A stretch of DNA of 6,106 nucleotides, taken from the NCBI GenBank assembly GCA_009922885.1, contig RFUP01000153.1, positions 1 through 6,106 of the forward strand. The letters run 5' to 3'. The DNA comes from Paracoccaceae bacterium (GTDB taxonomy: Bacteria > Pseudomonadota > Alphaproteobacteria > Rhodobacterales > Rhodobacteraceae). Both the position numbers and the translations under genes were made by a program. Position 1 is the first letter of the stretch. Each line of letters starts with the position of its first letter. Under the pieces are notes generated by a model. It ran no database searches. It was given only the letters and a program-made list of their open reading frames with translations, and was not told the origin of the DNA. Positions 1 to 5,992 of this stretch are shown one piece after another.

Positions 1-1367
1 GCCAAAGCCATAATGACCCGCGCCCAAGAGCGCGTGCCCAAATGGAACGAGCGCAGATCATACTTCTCGTTGGGCGAATGGATCAGGTCATCGTCACCAC
101 CCCATCCTGCCAAAAGCACATCCATGCCAAGGAGGTTCTGGAAGAAGCCAGCAATCGGGATCGAACCGCCGCAGCCTGCAAACACGGCAGGTTTCGGCCA
201 TTCCTTCGAAATCGCTGAACGCGCCTTTTCAAAGGCCGGGTTCTCGATCCGCATCATGCTCGCGCCCGCACCGCGCCCCATCGGGAATTCCATCGTGCAG
301 TCGGCAGGCAGATAGGCCTCCATATGCTTCACGAAAGCCGCGTGGATCTTGTCGGGGTCTTGCTGGCCCACAAGCCGGAACGACACTTTAGCGCTCGCCT
401 GCGCGGGCAGCACGGTCTTGAAGCCGTCCCCAGTGTAACCGCCTGTAATCCCGTTGATTTCTGCCGTTGGGCGCGACCAGATCATCTCGAGAGGCGTCCG
501 GTCCTGCTCGCCTGCAGGGATTTCGAGGCCGACATCGCCCAGAAACTTGGCATGATCAAAGGCAAGGTTCTGCCATTGCGCCCGCACCACCTCGGGCAAT
601 TCCGGCACACCATCATAGAACCCTTCGAGCGTCACGCGCCCCTGATCGTCATGCAGAGCGCCAAGAGCTTTCGTCAGAACCCGGATTGGGTTCATCGCAA
701 TCCCACCGAACATGCCGGAATGCAGGTCCATATCGGCCGCCTTGACAATCACTTCTTCTGCCAGAAGGCCGCGCAACTGTGTGGTGATCGCGGGAGTATT
801 GCTGTCGTAAAGGCCCGTATCGCAGATCAATGCGAGGTCCGCTTTCAAGGCGTCACCATGGGCTTTCAGATAGGGCACGAGGGAAGGGGAGCCGGATTCT
901 TCCTCGCCTTCGAAGAAAAAACTAACTTTGCAGGGCAATTTTCCGTGTTCGGCAATAATGGCGCGGCAGGCCTCCACGAAGGTCATCAATTGGCCCTTGT
1001 CATCGGCCGCGCCGCGGGCCCGGATCACTTTCCCTTTCGGCGTATCTTCCAGCACAGGATCGAAGGGATCGCGATGCCAAAGCTTCAGCGGATCCACCGG
1101 TTGAACGTCATAATGGCCGTAAAACAGAAGGTGCGGCTTGCCTTCACCAAGGTGGCCCACCACCATCGGGTGCCCCGTCGTGGGGTGTTTTTCCGCAGTC
1201 GCGCCAATGGCTTGGAGCTGTTCCACCATCCAGTCGGCCGCGCGGTCAACGTCGGATTTGAAGGCCGGGTCTGTGGAAATCGAAGGGATTCGCAGAAAAT
1301 CCTTCAGCCGCTCGATGGCGTCGTCCAATTGATCGTCAATCCGAGCGAGAACACCATCAAGGCTCAT
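1..1367 (-). CDS. M20-family zinc dipeptidase (C-terminus cut by window edge)
   Basis: Predicted cytoplasmic metallo-exopeptidase of the M20 (carboxypeptidase G2/carnosinase-like) family, hydrolysing dipeptides or related amide substrates; the exact substrate cannot be read from sequence. The minus-strand frame is open from ATG at 1367 to the edge: 455 complete codons, so with a family length near 460 only a few residues are missing. Visible motifs in order: GHYDVQP (residues 84-90; metal ligand H85 and D87), RGAADDKG (bridging metal ligand D122), EGEEESGS (general base E156, metal ligand E157), ICDTG (D183), DLHSG (H216, the residue supplied across the dimer) and LIHSPNEK (H430). Residues of about 200-360 form the dimerisation/lid domain. 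No signal peptide is seen. An AAGGAA ribosome site lies 5 nt before the ATG. The gene is divergent from hemA with 203 bp between the start codons. All catalytic residues are present, so it should be active. Family assignment is firm. Confidence 0.93.
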   Translation of the reverse strand, partial: MSLDGVLARIDDQLDDAIERLKDFLRIPSISTDPAFKSDVDRAADWMVEQLQAIGATAEKHPTTGHPMVVGHLGEGKPHLLFYGHYDVQPVDPLKLWHRDPFDPVLEDTPKGKVIRARGAADDKGQLMTFVEACRAIIAEHGKLPCKVSFFFEGEEESGSPSLVPYLKAHGDALKADLALICDTGLYDSNTPAITTQLRGLLAEEVIVKAADMDLHSGMFGGIAMNPIRVLTKALGALHDDQGRVTLEGFYDGVPELPEVVRAQWQNLAFDHAKFLGDVGLEIPAGEQDRTPLEMIWSRPTAEINGITGGYTGDGFKTVLPAQASAKVSFRLVGQQDPDKIHAAFVKHMEAYLPADCTMEFPMGRGAGASMMRIENPAFEKARSAISKEWPKPAVFAGCGGSIPIAGFFQNLLGMDVLLAGWGGDDDLIHSPNEKYDLRSFHLGTRSWARVIMAL

Positions 1368-1435
1368 CGCGTTTCCTTTCGTGAATTTATGTTTCGCAAG
1401 GAGCCTAACAGGCCAGCGCAGACTGTCCAGAGAGC

Positions 1436-1449
1436 TTGATGCAGGTCAA
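1436..1449. promoter_or_regulatory. FNR/FnrL-type binding site upstream of hemA
   Basis: The string TTGAT-gcag-GTCAA matches the FNR half-site layout TTGAT-N4-ATCAA at 9 of 10 positions, and G at the first base of the right half-site is common in alphaproteobacterial FnrL sites. It lies about 121 bp before the hemA start and 69 bp before the divergent peptidase start. In Rhodobacter, hemA is a known target of the oxygen sensor FnrL, so control of hemA is the likelier role. If the site acts in a class II position (centre at -41.5), transcription would begin near 1484, with TTACCT (1471-1476) as a poor -10 element. The match is visible; the function is inferred. Confidence 0.6.
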
Positions 1450-1478
1450 ATTAACCCCCGTGGCAATCTGTTACCTGT

Positions 1479-1491
1479 TGCTCCGCGAGCA
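1479..1491. repeat. Short inverted repeat in the hemA leader/promoter region
   Basis: A perfect 5-bp inverted repeat, TGCTC-cgc-GAGCA, lies between the FNR-like box and hemA. It could be an operator half-site pair or a small leader hairpin; no T-run follows, so it is not a terminator. Five-base arms arise easily by chance, so this is a weak call. Apart from this and the FNR-like box I see no clear element in the 203-bp gap at 1368-1570. Confidence 0.25.
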
Positions 1492-1558
1492 GTGAGATTA
1501 TATCCACTACAAATCTTGAATATATGGCTGGGTTGCATCTTTGCGCCGCCGCAAGACT

Positions 1559-1564
1559 GGAGGA
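1559..1564 (+). promoter_or_regulatory. Ribosome binding site fixing the hemA start
   Basis: GGAGGA, a strong Shine-Dalgarno match, sits 6 nt before the ATG at 1571. It favours that start over an in-frame ATG ten codons upstream (1541), which would add a basic leader absent from known HemA proteins; family members also begin with MDY. Confidence 0.8.
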
Positions 1565-1570
1565 ACGCCG

Positions 1571-2800
1571 ATGGATTATGTTAGCCATCTGGATAACGCC
1601 CTGAACAAACTCCACGAAGAAGGTCGCTATCGGACATTCATCGATATCGAGCGGAAGAAGGGTCAGTTCCCCCACGCGACTTGGCGCAAGCCCGATGGCT
1701 CTGAAGCTCCGGTGACGGTCTGGTGCGGCAACGATTATCTCGGCATGGGCCAACATCCTGATGTGCTGAAAGCCATGCACGACGCCCTTGATGCCACTGG
1801 TGCGGGTTCGGGCGGCACGCGCAATATTTCCGGCACCACGGTGTATCACAAGCGTCTGGAAGCCGAATTGGCGGACTTGCACGGCAAGGAAGCTGCGCTC
1901 GTGTTCACGTCGGCTTACATTGCCAATGATGCCACGCTCTCTACCCTGCCGAAGCTGTTCCCCGGTCTCATTATCTATTCCGACGAACTCAATCACGCGT
2001 CGATGATCGAGGGCGTCCGCCGCAATGGCGGGGCCAAGCGTATTTTCCGCCATAACGATGTCGCGCATCTGCGCGAACTGCTCTCCAAGGACGATCCTTC
2101 AGCGCCGAAGCTTATCGCGTTCGAATCCGTCTATTCGATGGACGGTGATTTCGGCCCGATCCGCGAGATTTGCGATTTGGCGGATGAATTCAACGCCCTG
2201 ACCTATATCGACGAAGTGCATGCTGTCGGCATGTATGGCGCGCGCGGGGCAGGGGTCGCGGAGCGTGACAACCTCATGCACCGCATCGACATCATCAACG
2301 GCACTCTGGCGAAAGCCTATGGCGTTTTTGGCGGTTATATCGCTGCCTCTTCCAAGATGGTCGATGCCATTCGTTCCTATGCGCCGGGCTTCATCTTCAC
2401 CACCTCGCTTCCGCCCACCGTGGCAGCTGGCGCGGCCGCCAGCGTGGCGTTCCTCAAAACGGCGGAAGGCCAGAAACTGCGCGACTTGCATCAGGAACAG
2501 GCGGCCAAATTGAAGCTTCGCCTCAAGGGCATGGGCCTGCCGATTATCGATCATGGCAGCCATATCGTGCCGGTGATCGTCGGCAATCCGGTTCATACAA
2601 AAATGCTCTCGGATATGCTTCTCGAACGCTTCGGTATCTACGTCCAGCCGATCAATTTCCCAACCGTTCCGCGTGGAACCGAGCGCCTGCGTTTCACCCC
2701 GTCACCAGTGCATGGGAAGCAGGAAATCGACACGCTCGTGCGCTCGATGGACGAACTCTGGGCCGCCTGTGCGCTGAATCGTGCCGATATGGCGGGATAA
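1571..2800 (+). CDS. hemA: 5-aminolevulinate synthase (C4 pathway)
   Basis: A 409-residue PLP enzyme that condenses glycine with succinyl-CoA to give 5-aminolevulinate, the first and usually rate-setting step of tetrapyrrole synthesis in alphaproteobacteria. It aligns almost end to end, as recalled, with Rhodobacter HemA (about 407 aa), so residue numbers coincide with the R. capsulatus enzyme: R21, T83 and N85 (substrate contacts), S137, H142 (stacks on PLP), S189, D214 and H217 in YIDEVHAVG, T245, Schiff-base lysine K248, and T365 and R374 near the C-terminus. The residue before the lysine is Ala (TLAKAYG) where many ALAS proteins have Gly. The start at 1571 is chosen from the GGAGGA ribosome site and the MDY N-terminus. 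Cytosolic homodimer by family knowledge. A probable FNR-type box lies upstream, fitting oxygen-linked control. No terminator is obvious after the stop. Identification is essentially certain. Confidence 0.97.
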   Translation: MDYVSHLDNALNKLHEEGRYRTFIDIERKKGQFPHATWRKPDGSEAPVTVWCGNDYLGMGQHPDVLKAMHDALDATGAGSGGTRNISGTTVYHKRLEAELADLHGKEAALVFTSAYIANDATLSTLPKLFPGLIIYSDELNHASMIEGVRRNGGAKRIFRHNDVAHLRELLSKDDPSAPKLIAFESVYSMDGDFGPIREICDLADEFNALTYIDEVHAVGMYGARGAGVAERDNLMHRIDIINGTLAKAYGVFGGYIAASSKMVDAIRSYAPGFIFTTSLPPTVAAGAAASVAFLKTAEGQKLRDLHQEQAAKLKLRLKGMGLPIIDHGSHIVPVIVGNPVHTKMLSDMLLERFGIYVQPINFPTVPRGTERLRFTPSPVHGKQEIDTLVRSMDELWAACALNRADMAG

Positions 2801-2860
2801 ATCGGAAAACCCTGCAAATATCCTTGCCCTGTGCTAGTTTACGTCCAACAAAAGGCAAAA

Positions 2861-2879
2861 TCCGAATCGATTATTCGGA
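2861..2879 (+). repeat. Perfect 7-bp hairpin ahead of the rodZ-like gene
   Basis: TCCGAAT and ATTCGGA form a perfect 7-bp inverted repeat around a 5-nt loop (CGATT). It lies 60 bp after the hemA stop and 29 bp before the RodZ-like ATG. No T-tract follows, so it is unlikely to be an efficient intrinsic terminator; a leader hairpin, an mRNA-end stabiliser for hemA or an operator are alternatives. Confidence 0.45.
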
Positions 2880-2908
2880 CTTAGGCCTTGGGGATTGGGG
2901 CAGGTGGT

Positions 2909-4099
2909 ATGATTGGACGGTGGACTTCCAAAGCTCCGGAAACGGATGAGGTCAAGCCAAAGGGTTTTGATGACTTCGAAGTGCGTTTGGGAGACCTAAT
3001 GCGCGGCGAGCGTGCGACCCTCGGAAAGTCCCTCCTTGACGTTCAGCGTGAACTTCGCATCCGCGCGAACTACATTGCCGCTATCGAAAACTGCGATCCA
3101 GGGGCGTTTGATACACCCGGCTTCATCGCGGGCTACGTCCGGTCATATGCTCGTTATCTGGGCATGAACCCCGATATGGCCTTCGAATTGTTCTGCAAGG
3201 AAAGTGGCTTCTCTCTGGCGCATGGCATGTCCGCAGAGGCCTCGTCCATTCGGAAGACGCAGCGTGTTCTGCCTGCAGACCGTGATCCGATTGCCATGCC
3301 CGCGACCCCGTTTATACCGGCGCGTGAAAGCTGGCTTTCGCGCGTTGAGCCTGGAGCAATTGGCTCTATCGCGGTTCTGATCGCGTTGATCGGAACGCTC
3401 GGCTTCGGTGGCTGGACTGTTCTGAACGAAATCCAGCGCGTAACCTTCGCGCCCGTGGAGAATACGCCGACAGTTCTGGCCGATCTGGATCCCCTGGCTG
3501 CAGCAAAGCCCAAGACGACCGAGACGGATGATACGGTCGCCATTGCCGCAAAGAACGCAGTTGGCGTGTTCACGCCCCCCACCGACTCTCTGGATCGGAT
3601 CTATCGCCCTCAGGCACTCGACGTTCCTGTTCTCGTGGCACGCGATGCGCCCATCTCGACACTCGATCCCGACGCGCTAGGAACTTTCGCTGCTGCCCAA
3701 ACTGCTGCTCCTCTATCGCCCGTCGTCGTTGGTGCACCGCAGGTTAATGAAGGCCTGGTACCGGAGCTTGAGCTTGTCGCTGTGCGTCCGGCTTGGGTGC
3801 GTGTGAGAGCTACAGATGGCAGCGTGATCTTTGAAGGCATCATGGAAGCCGGCGACCGTTGGGTGGTGCCTGCTCTTGAAGAAGCGCCTGTCTTGCGTGT
3901 TGGTGAATCCGGTGCAGTCTATTTCGCCGTGAACGGCCAGCATTACGGACCCGCAGGTCCGCGTGGTACGGTAACGTCGAACCTTGCTTTGGACGCGTCC
4001 AACCTTTCCGAAACTTACGCCCTGGCAGATCCGGCCGTCGATCAGGATTTTGCCAAGACCGTTGCGGATGCTTCGCTCGTCGCACCTGCTCGCGAGTAA
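2909..4099 (+). CDS. RodZ-like helix-turn-helix membrane protein
   Basis: A 396-residue protein with RodZ architecture. RodZ links the MreB cytoskeleton to the wall-elongation machinery at the inner membrane. N-terminal cytoplasmic helix-turn-helix domain of the RodZ/HTH_25 type at about residues 26-95 (key stretch GKSLLDVQRELRIRANYIAAIE, then GFIAGYVRSYARYLG); one transmembrane helix at about 150-172; a long Ala/Pro/Thr-rich linker; and a C-terminal DUF4115-like beta domain at about 286-362, including AWVRVRATDGSVIFEG and NGQHYGP. No signal peptide: the orientation should be N-in, C-out. An upstream in-frame TTG at 2888 is possible, but ATG 2909 gives an MIGR start like that recalled for related Roseobacter proteins and lies 8 nt after a GGGG tract. 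ispG follows after 58 bp, so the two may be co-transcribed. A cell-shape role is inferred from domain order only. Confidence 0.85.
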   Translation: MIGRWTSKAPETDEVKPKGFDDFEVRLGDLMRGERATLGKSLLDVQRELRIRANYIAAIENCDPGAFDTPGFIAGYVRSYARYLGMNPDMAFELFCKESGFSLAHGMSAEASSIRKTQRVLPADRDPIAMPATPFIPARESWLSRVEPGAIGSIAVLIALIGTLGFGGWTVLNEIQRVTFAPVENTPTVLADLDPLAAAKPKTTETDDTVAIAAKNAVGVFTPPTDSLDRIYRPQALDVPVLVARDAPISTLDPDALGTFAAAQTAAPLSPVVVGAPQVNEGLVPELELVAVRPAWVRVRATDGSVIFEGIMEAGDRWVVPALEEAPVLRVGESGAVYFAVNGQHYGPAGPRGTVTSNLALDASNLSETYALADPAVDQDFAKTVADASLVAPARE

Positions 4100-4127
4100 T
4101 TGCAGCGCCCTCCGGGACGTCCTATTT

Positions 4128-4146
4128 AGCCACTAAGAAAGTGGCT
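4128..4146 (+). repeat. Perfect 7-bp hairpin between the rodZ-like gene and ispG
   Basis: AGCCACT and AGTGGCT form a perfect 7-bp inverted repeat with a 5-nt loop (AAGAA), extendable by two T-G pairs. It ends 11 nt before the ispG ATG, so as RNA it sits directly against the ispG ribosome site (GGGGAAA, 4147-4153) and could affect translation initiation. No T-run follows, so termination is unlikely. The pairing is visible; the role is inferred. Confidence 0.45.
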
Positions 4147-4157
4147 GGGGAAATCGC

Positions 4158-5279
4158 ATGTCTTTGAACCATATCCGTCCGTGGCGAAACATCGAGCGGC
4201 GGAAGTCGCGTCAGATCATGGTTGGCTCGGTTCCTGTGGGCGGCGACGCACCGATCACGGTGCAAACGATGACAAACACCCTGACCACGGATGTCAAAGG
4301 CACTCTGGATCAGGTGATCCGCTCGGCCGAAGCAGGTGCGGACATCGTGCGTGTCTCTGTGCCGGACGAAGCATCCGCGAAGGCGCTCAAAGAGATCGTT
4401 CGCGAAAGCCCTGTGCCGATCGTGGCTGATATCCACTTCCATTACCGCCGTGGGATTGAAGCGGCGGAAGCGGGGGCGGCCTGCTTGCGGATCAATCCGG
4501 GCAATATCGGCGATGAGAAGCGTGTGCGTGAGGTTATTAAGGCCGCGCGGGATCATAACTGCTCGATCCGCATTGGCGTAAATGCCGGCTCTTTGGAAAA
4601 GCATTTGCTTGAAAAATACGGCGAGCCTACGCCCGACGCGATGGTGGAAAGTGGCCTCGATCACATCAAGATCCTTCAGGACAACGACTTTCACGAATTC
4701 AAGATTTCCTGCAAAGCCTCAGACGTGTTCATGGCGGCTGCGGCCTACCAGATGCTCGCCGACGCCACCGATGCCCCCATTCACCTCGGGATTACCGAAG
4801 CGGGGGGGCTGATGTCCGGCACGATCAAATCCGCGATTGGCCTCGGCAACCTCCTGTGGATGGGCATCGGCGATACGATCCGCGTGTCGCTTTCGGCGGA
4901 TCCGGTTGAGGAAGTGAAGGTCGGTTACGAAATCCTGAAGTCCCTCGGTTTGCGCCATCGTGGTGTGAATATTATCTCCTGCCCATCCTGCGCCCGTCAG
5001 GGCTTCGACGTGATCAAGACTGTGGAGGCCCTCGAAATGCGCCTCCAACATATCAAGACCCCGATGAGCCTCTCCATCATCGGCTGCGTGGTGAACGGGC
5101 CGGGCGAAGCGCTGATGACCGATGTCGGCTTCACGGGCGGTGGGAACGGGGCAGGGATGGTCTATCTCGCGGGCAAGCAAAGCCACAAGCTCGGCAATGA
5201 GCAGATGATCGAGCACATCGTCGAACAGGTCGAGCGCAAGGCTGCCGAGCTGGAGGCCTTGGCCAAATCCGAGGCGTGA
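4158..5279 (+). CDS. ispG: 4-hydroxy-3-methylbut-2-enyl diphosphate synthase (flavodoxin/ferredoxin-dependent)
   Basis: A 373-residue IspG (GcpE), the penultimate enzyme of the MEP isoprenoid pathway. It reductively opens 2-C-methyl-D-erythritol 2,4-cyclodiphosphate to HMBPP using a [4Fe-4S] cluster. Cluster ligands are visible: C275 and C278 in SCPSCAR, C310 in IIGCVVNGPGEA, and E317 as the fourth ligand. The N-terminal TIM-barrel domain is recognisable from MVGSVPVGGDAPITVQTMTN and the ADIHFHYRRG and CLRINPGNIG segments. Length is that of the short bacterial form, without the inserted domain of plant and Chlamydia enzymes. The start at ATG 4158 follows GGGGAAA by 4-5 nt and gives the expected N-terminus (HIRPWRNIERRKSRQI). 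It follows the RodZ-like gene by 58 bp on the same strand. Its TGA at 5277-5279 directly abuts the convergent selO stop. The protein is soluble and complete, with no anomalies. Confidence 0.97.
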   Translation: MSLNHIRPWRNIERRKSRQIMVGSVPVGGDAPITVQTMTNTLTTDVKGTLDQVIRSAEAGADIVRVSVPDEASAKALKEIVRESPVPIVADIHFHYRRGIEAAEAGAACLRINPGNIGDEKRVREVIKAARDHNCSIRIGVNAGSLEKHLLEKYGEPTPDAMVESGLDHIKILQDNDFHEFKISCKASDVFMAAAAYQMLADATDAPIHLGITEAGGLMSGTIKSAIGLGNLLWMGIGDTIRVSLSADPVEEVKVGYEILKSLGLRHRGVNIISCPSCARQGFDVIKTVEALEMRLQHIKTPMSLSIIGCVVNGPGEALMTDVGFTGGGNGAGMVYLAGKQSHKLGNEQMIEHIVEQVERKAAELEALAKSEA

Positions 5280-5540
5280 TCAGGTTCCGCAGAAGGTGCG
5301 CTGTACGGCGTTTTCCGGCGTTGCAGGCACCCGCGCCCAAGTGAATTCGGGCCGTGGGTCAAAAGGTTTCGTCACCGCTTCCAACAGTCTGTTGAAAACT
5401 GAATAATCGCCACGCGCGCCCGCCTGCAAAGCCTCCTCGACCAAATGGTTGCGAGGAATTTGCTGAGGATTAGCCTCCCGCATGGTGGCCTGTGGCGAAG
5501 GTTCGTTAGCCAACCGCGCGGCCCAGCGTTCTTCCCAGTC
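5280..5540 (-). pseudogene. selO: SelO (YdiU) protein adenylyltransferase, C-terminal remnant
   Basis: About 86 residues matching the C-terminal end of SelO/YdiU (UPF0061), a pseudokinase-fold enzyme that AMPylates proteins and is linked to redox stress. Visible signatures: a W..RW..RLA segment near the break (TGG at 5537-5535), then MREANPQQIPRNHLVEEAL, RGDYSVFNRLLEAVTKPF and the terminal TFCGT, in which Cys is third from the end, the position of selenocysteine in vertebrate SelO. Full-length SelO is about 470-490 residues, so the entire ATP-binding/kinase-fold part is missing. Reading upstream, SelO likeness stops near 5540 and the frame meets TGA at 5555-5553, in phage-like sequence. A TTG at 5513 could nominally start a 77-residue ORF, but this is not a natural SelO start. 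The fragment cannot be functional as seen; it is either a disrupted gene or one side of an assembly chimera. Confidence 0.8.
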
Positions 5541-5944
5541 GGAATCGTATAGTCAGTATCTACAGCCTGCTCATTAAGGAGAAATACGTGGTTGCCTGCA
5601 CCACCTGTCGCTCCAGTGAAGTTTGAAGCTAGTTTCGCCTCAGTAACCGAGCCATCAGCCGGTGTGTTGATATCGACCGCGTCGCCTTGCATGATGGCGA
5701 AGAAGTCCAAACCACTAGCCGGAGCCGTGGTAAAGGTGATCTGATTACCCGATACGGTATAGTCAACGCTGGGGTTCTGGATCACACCACCAACGGAAAC
5801 AACCAGCTGGCTAGTGCTTGCTGGGTAAACAGCAGTGCCGCTTACCTCAAGATCAAATGATGTTAACGTCCCGTTAAAAGAGCCCGAGATGTCATCAATC
5901 TCACGGTTCTGTCCACGGGCTGGTTGTCTCCCGATGTATGACAC
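5372..5944 (-). CDS. Phage tail-fibre-like protein, N-terminal part fused out of frame to selO sequence
   Basis: A 190-codon frame starting at GTG 5944 (MSYIGRQP). Residues 1-140 or so resemble, as recalled, the N-terminal part of tail-fibre or structural proteins of marine T7-like podoviruses: MSYIGRxP, GQNREIDDISGSFNG, a beta-rich stretch (VYPASTSQLVVSVGGVIQNP, DYTVSGNQITFTTAPASG), the spacer-like DGSVTEAKLA, and DYTIPTGKNA. Phage likeness ends at about 5525; the last 50 residues (GPRGWLTN to the stop at 5372) are selO DNA read in a different frame and are not a real domain. The true phage gene would continue further, so this is a truncated or chimeric copy. The start is uncertain because no good ribosome site precedes the GTG; an upstream stop-free extension is short. 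No enzymatic role is expected. The phage assignment rests on remembered family features, not a search. Confidence 0.6.
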   Translation of the reverse strand: MSYIGRQPARGQNREIDDISGSFNGTLTSFDLEVSGTAVYPASTSQLVVSVGGVIQNPSVDYTVSGNQITFTTAPASGLDFFAIMQGDAVDINTPADGSVTEAKLASNFTGATGGAGNHVFLLNEQAVDTDYTIPTGKNAGPRGWLTNLRHRPPCGRLILSKFLATIWSRRLCRRARVAIIQFSTDCWKR

Positions 5945-5948
5945 AGTG

Positions 5949-5966
5949 GACTAGTTCTAGATAGTC
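5949..5966. repeat. Small inverted repeat in the phage intergenic gap
   Basis: GACTA and TAGTC flank an 8-nt centre that contains TTCTAGA, in the 48-bp space between the two phage frames. It may be a weak hairpin or part of a phage promoter, but the arms are only 5 bp, so chance is a fair explanation. No clear ribosome site or T-tract is associated with it. Confidence 0.2.
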
Positions 5967-5992
5967 TAATTGTAATCGAAGGATTCTTTCAA

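Noticed and set aside
324..1439. A 371-codon plus-strand open frame
   Set aside because: It lies antisense to the M20 dipeptidase, whose frame carries all the catalytic motifs; the opposite frame has no recognisable domain and is a GC-bias shadow.
1439..1495. An 18-codon leader ORF (ATG at 1439, TGA at 1493) upstream of hemA
   Set aside because: No convincing ribosome site, it overlaps the FNR-like box, and its peptide shows no regulatory codon run; probably chance.
1541..1570. Upstream in-frame ATG for hemA adding ten residues
   Set aside because: It lacks a ribosome site and adds a basic leader not found in HemA proteins; ATG 1571 has GGAGGA at ideal spacing.
1451..2068. A 205-codon minus-strand frame overlapping hemA, and similar ones at 2099-2596, 4122-4694 and 4719-5216
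   Set aside because: Each is antisense to a firmly identified gene (hemA or ispG), has no family signature and arises from codon bias.
2824..2840. TTGCCC followed by CTAGTTT as a possible promoter for the rodZ-like gene
   Set aside because: The spacing does not suit a standard -35/-10 pair, and alternative pairings match consensus at few positions; too weak to annotate.
5950..5961. ACTAGTTCTAGA, identical to the SpeI-XbaI stretch of a common cloning-vector polylinker
   Set aside because: The match is only these 12 bases; flanking bases differ from the vector on both sides, so vector contamination is not supported.
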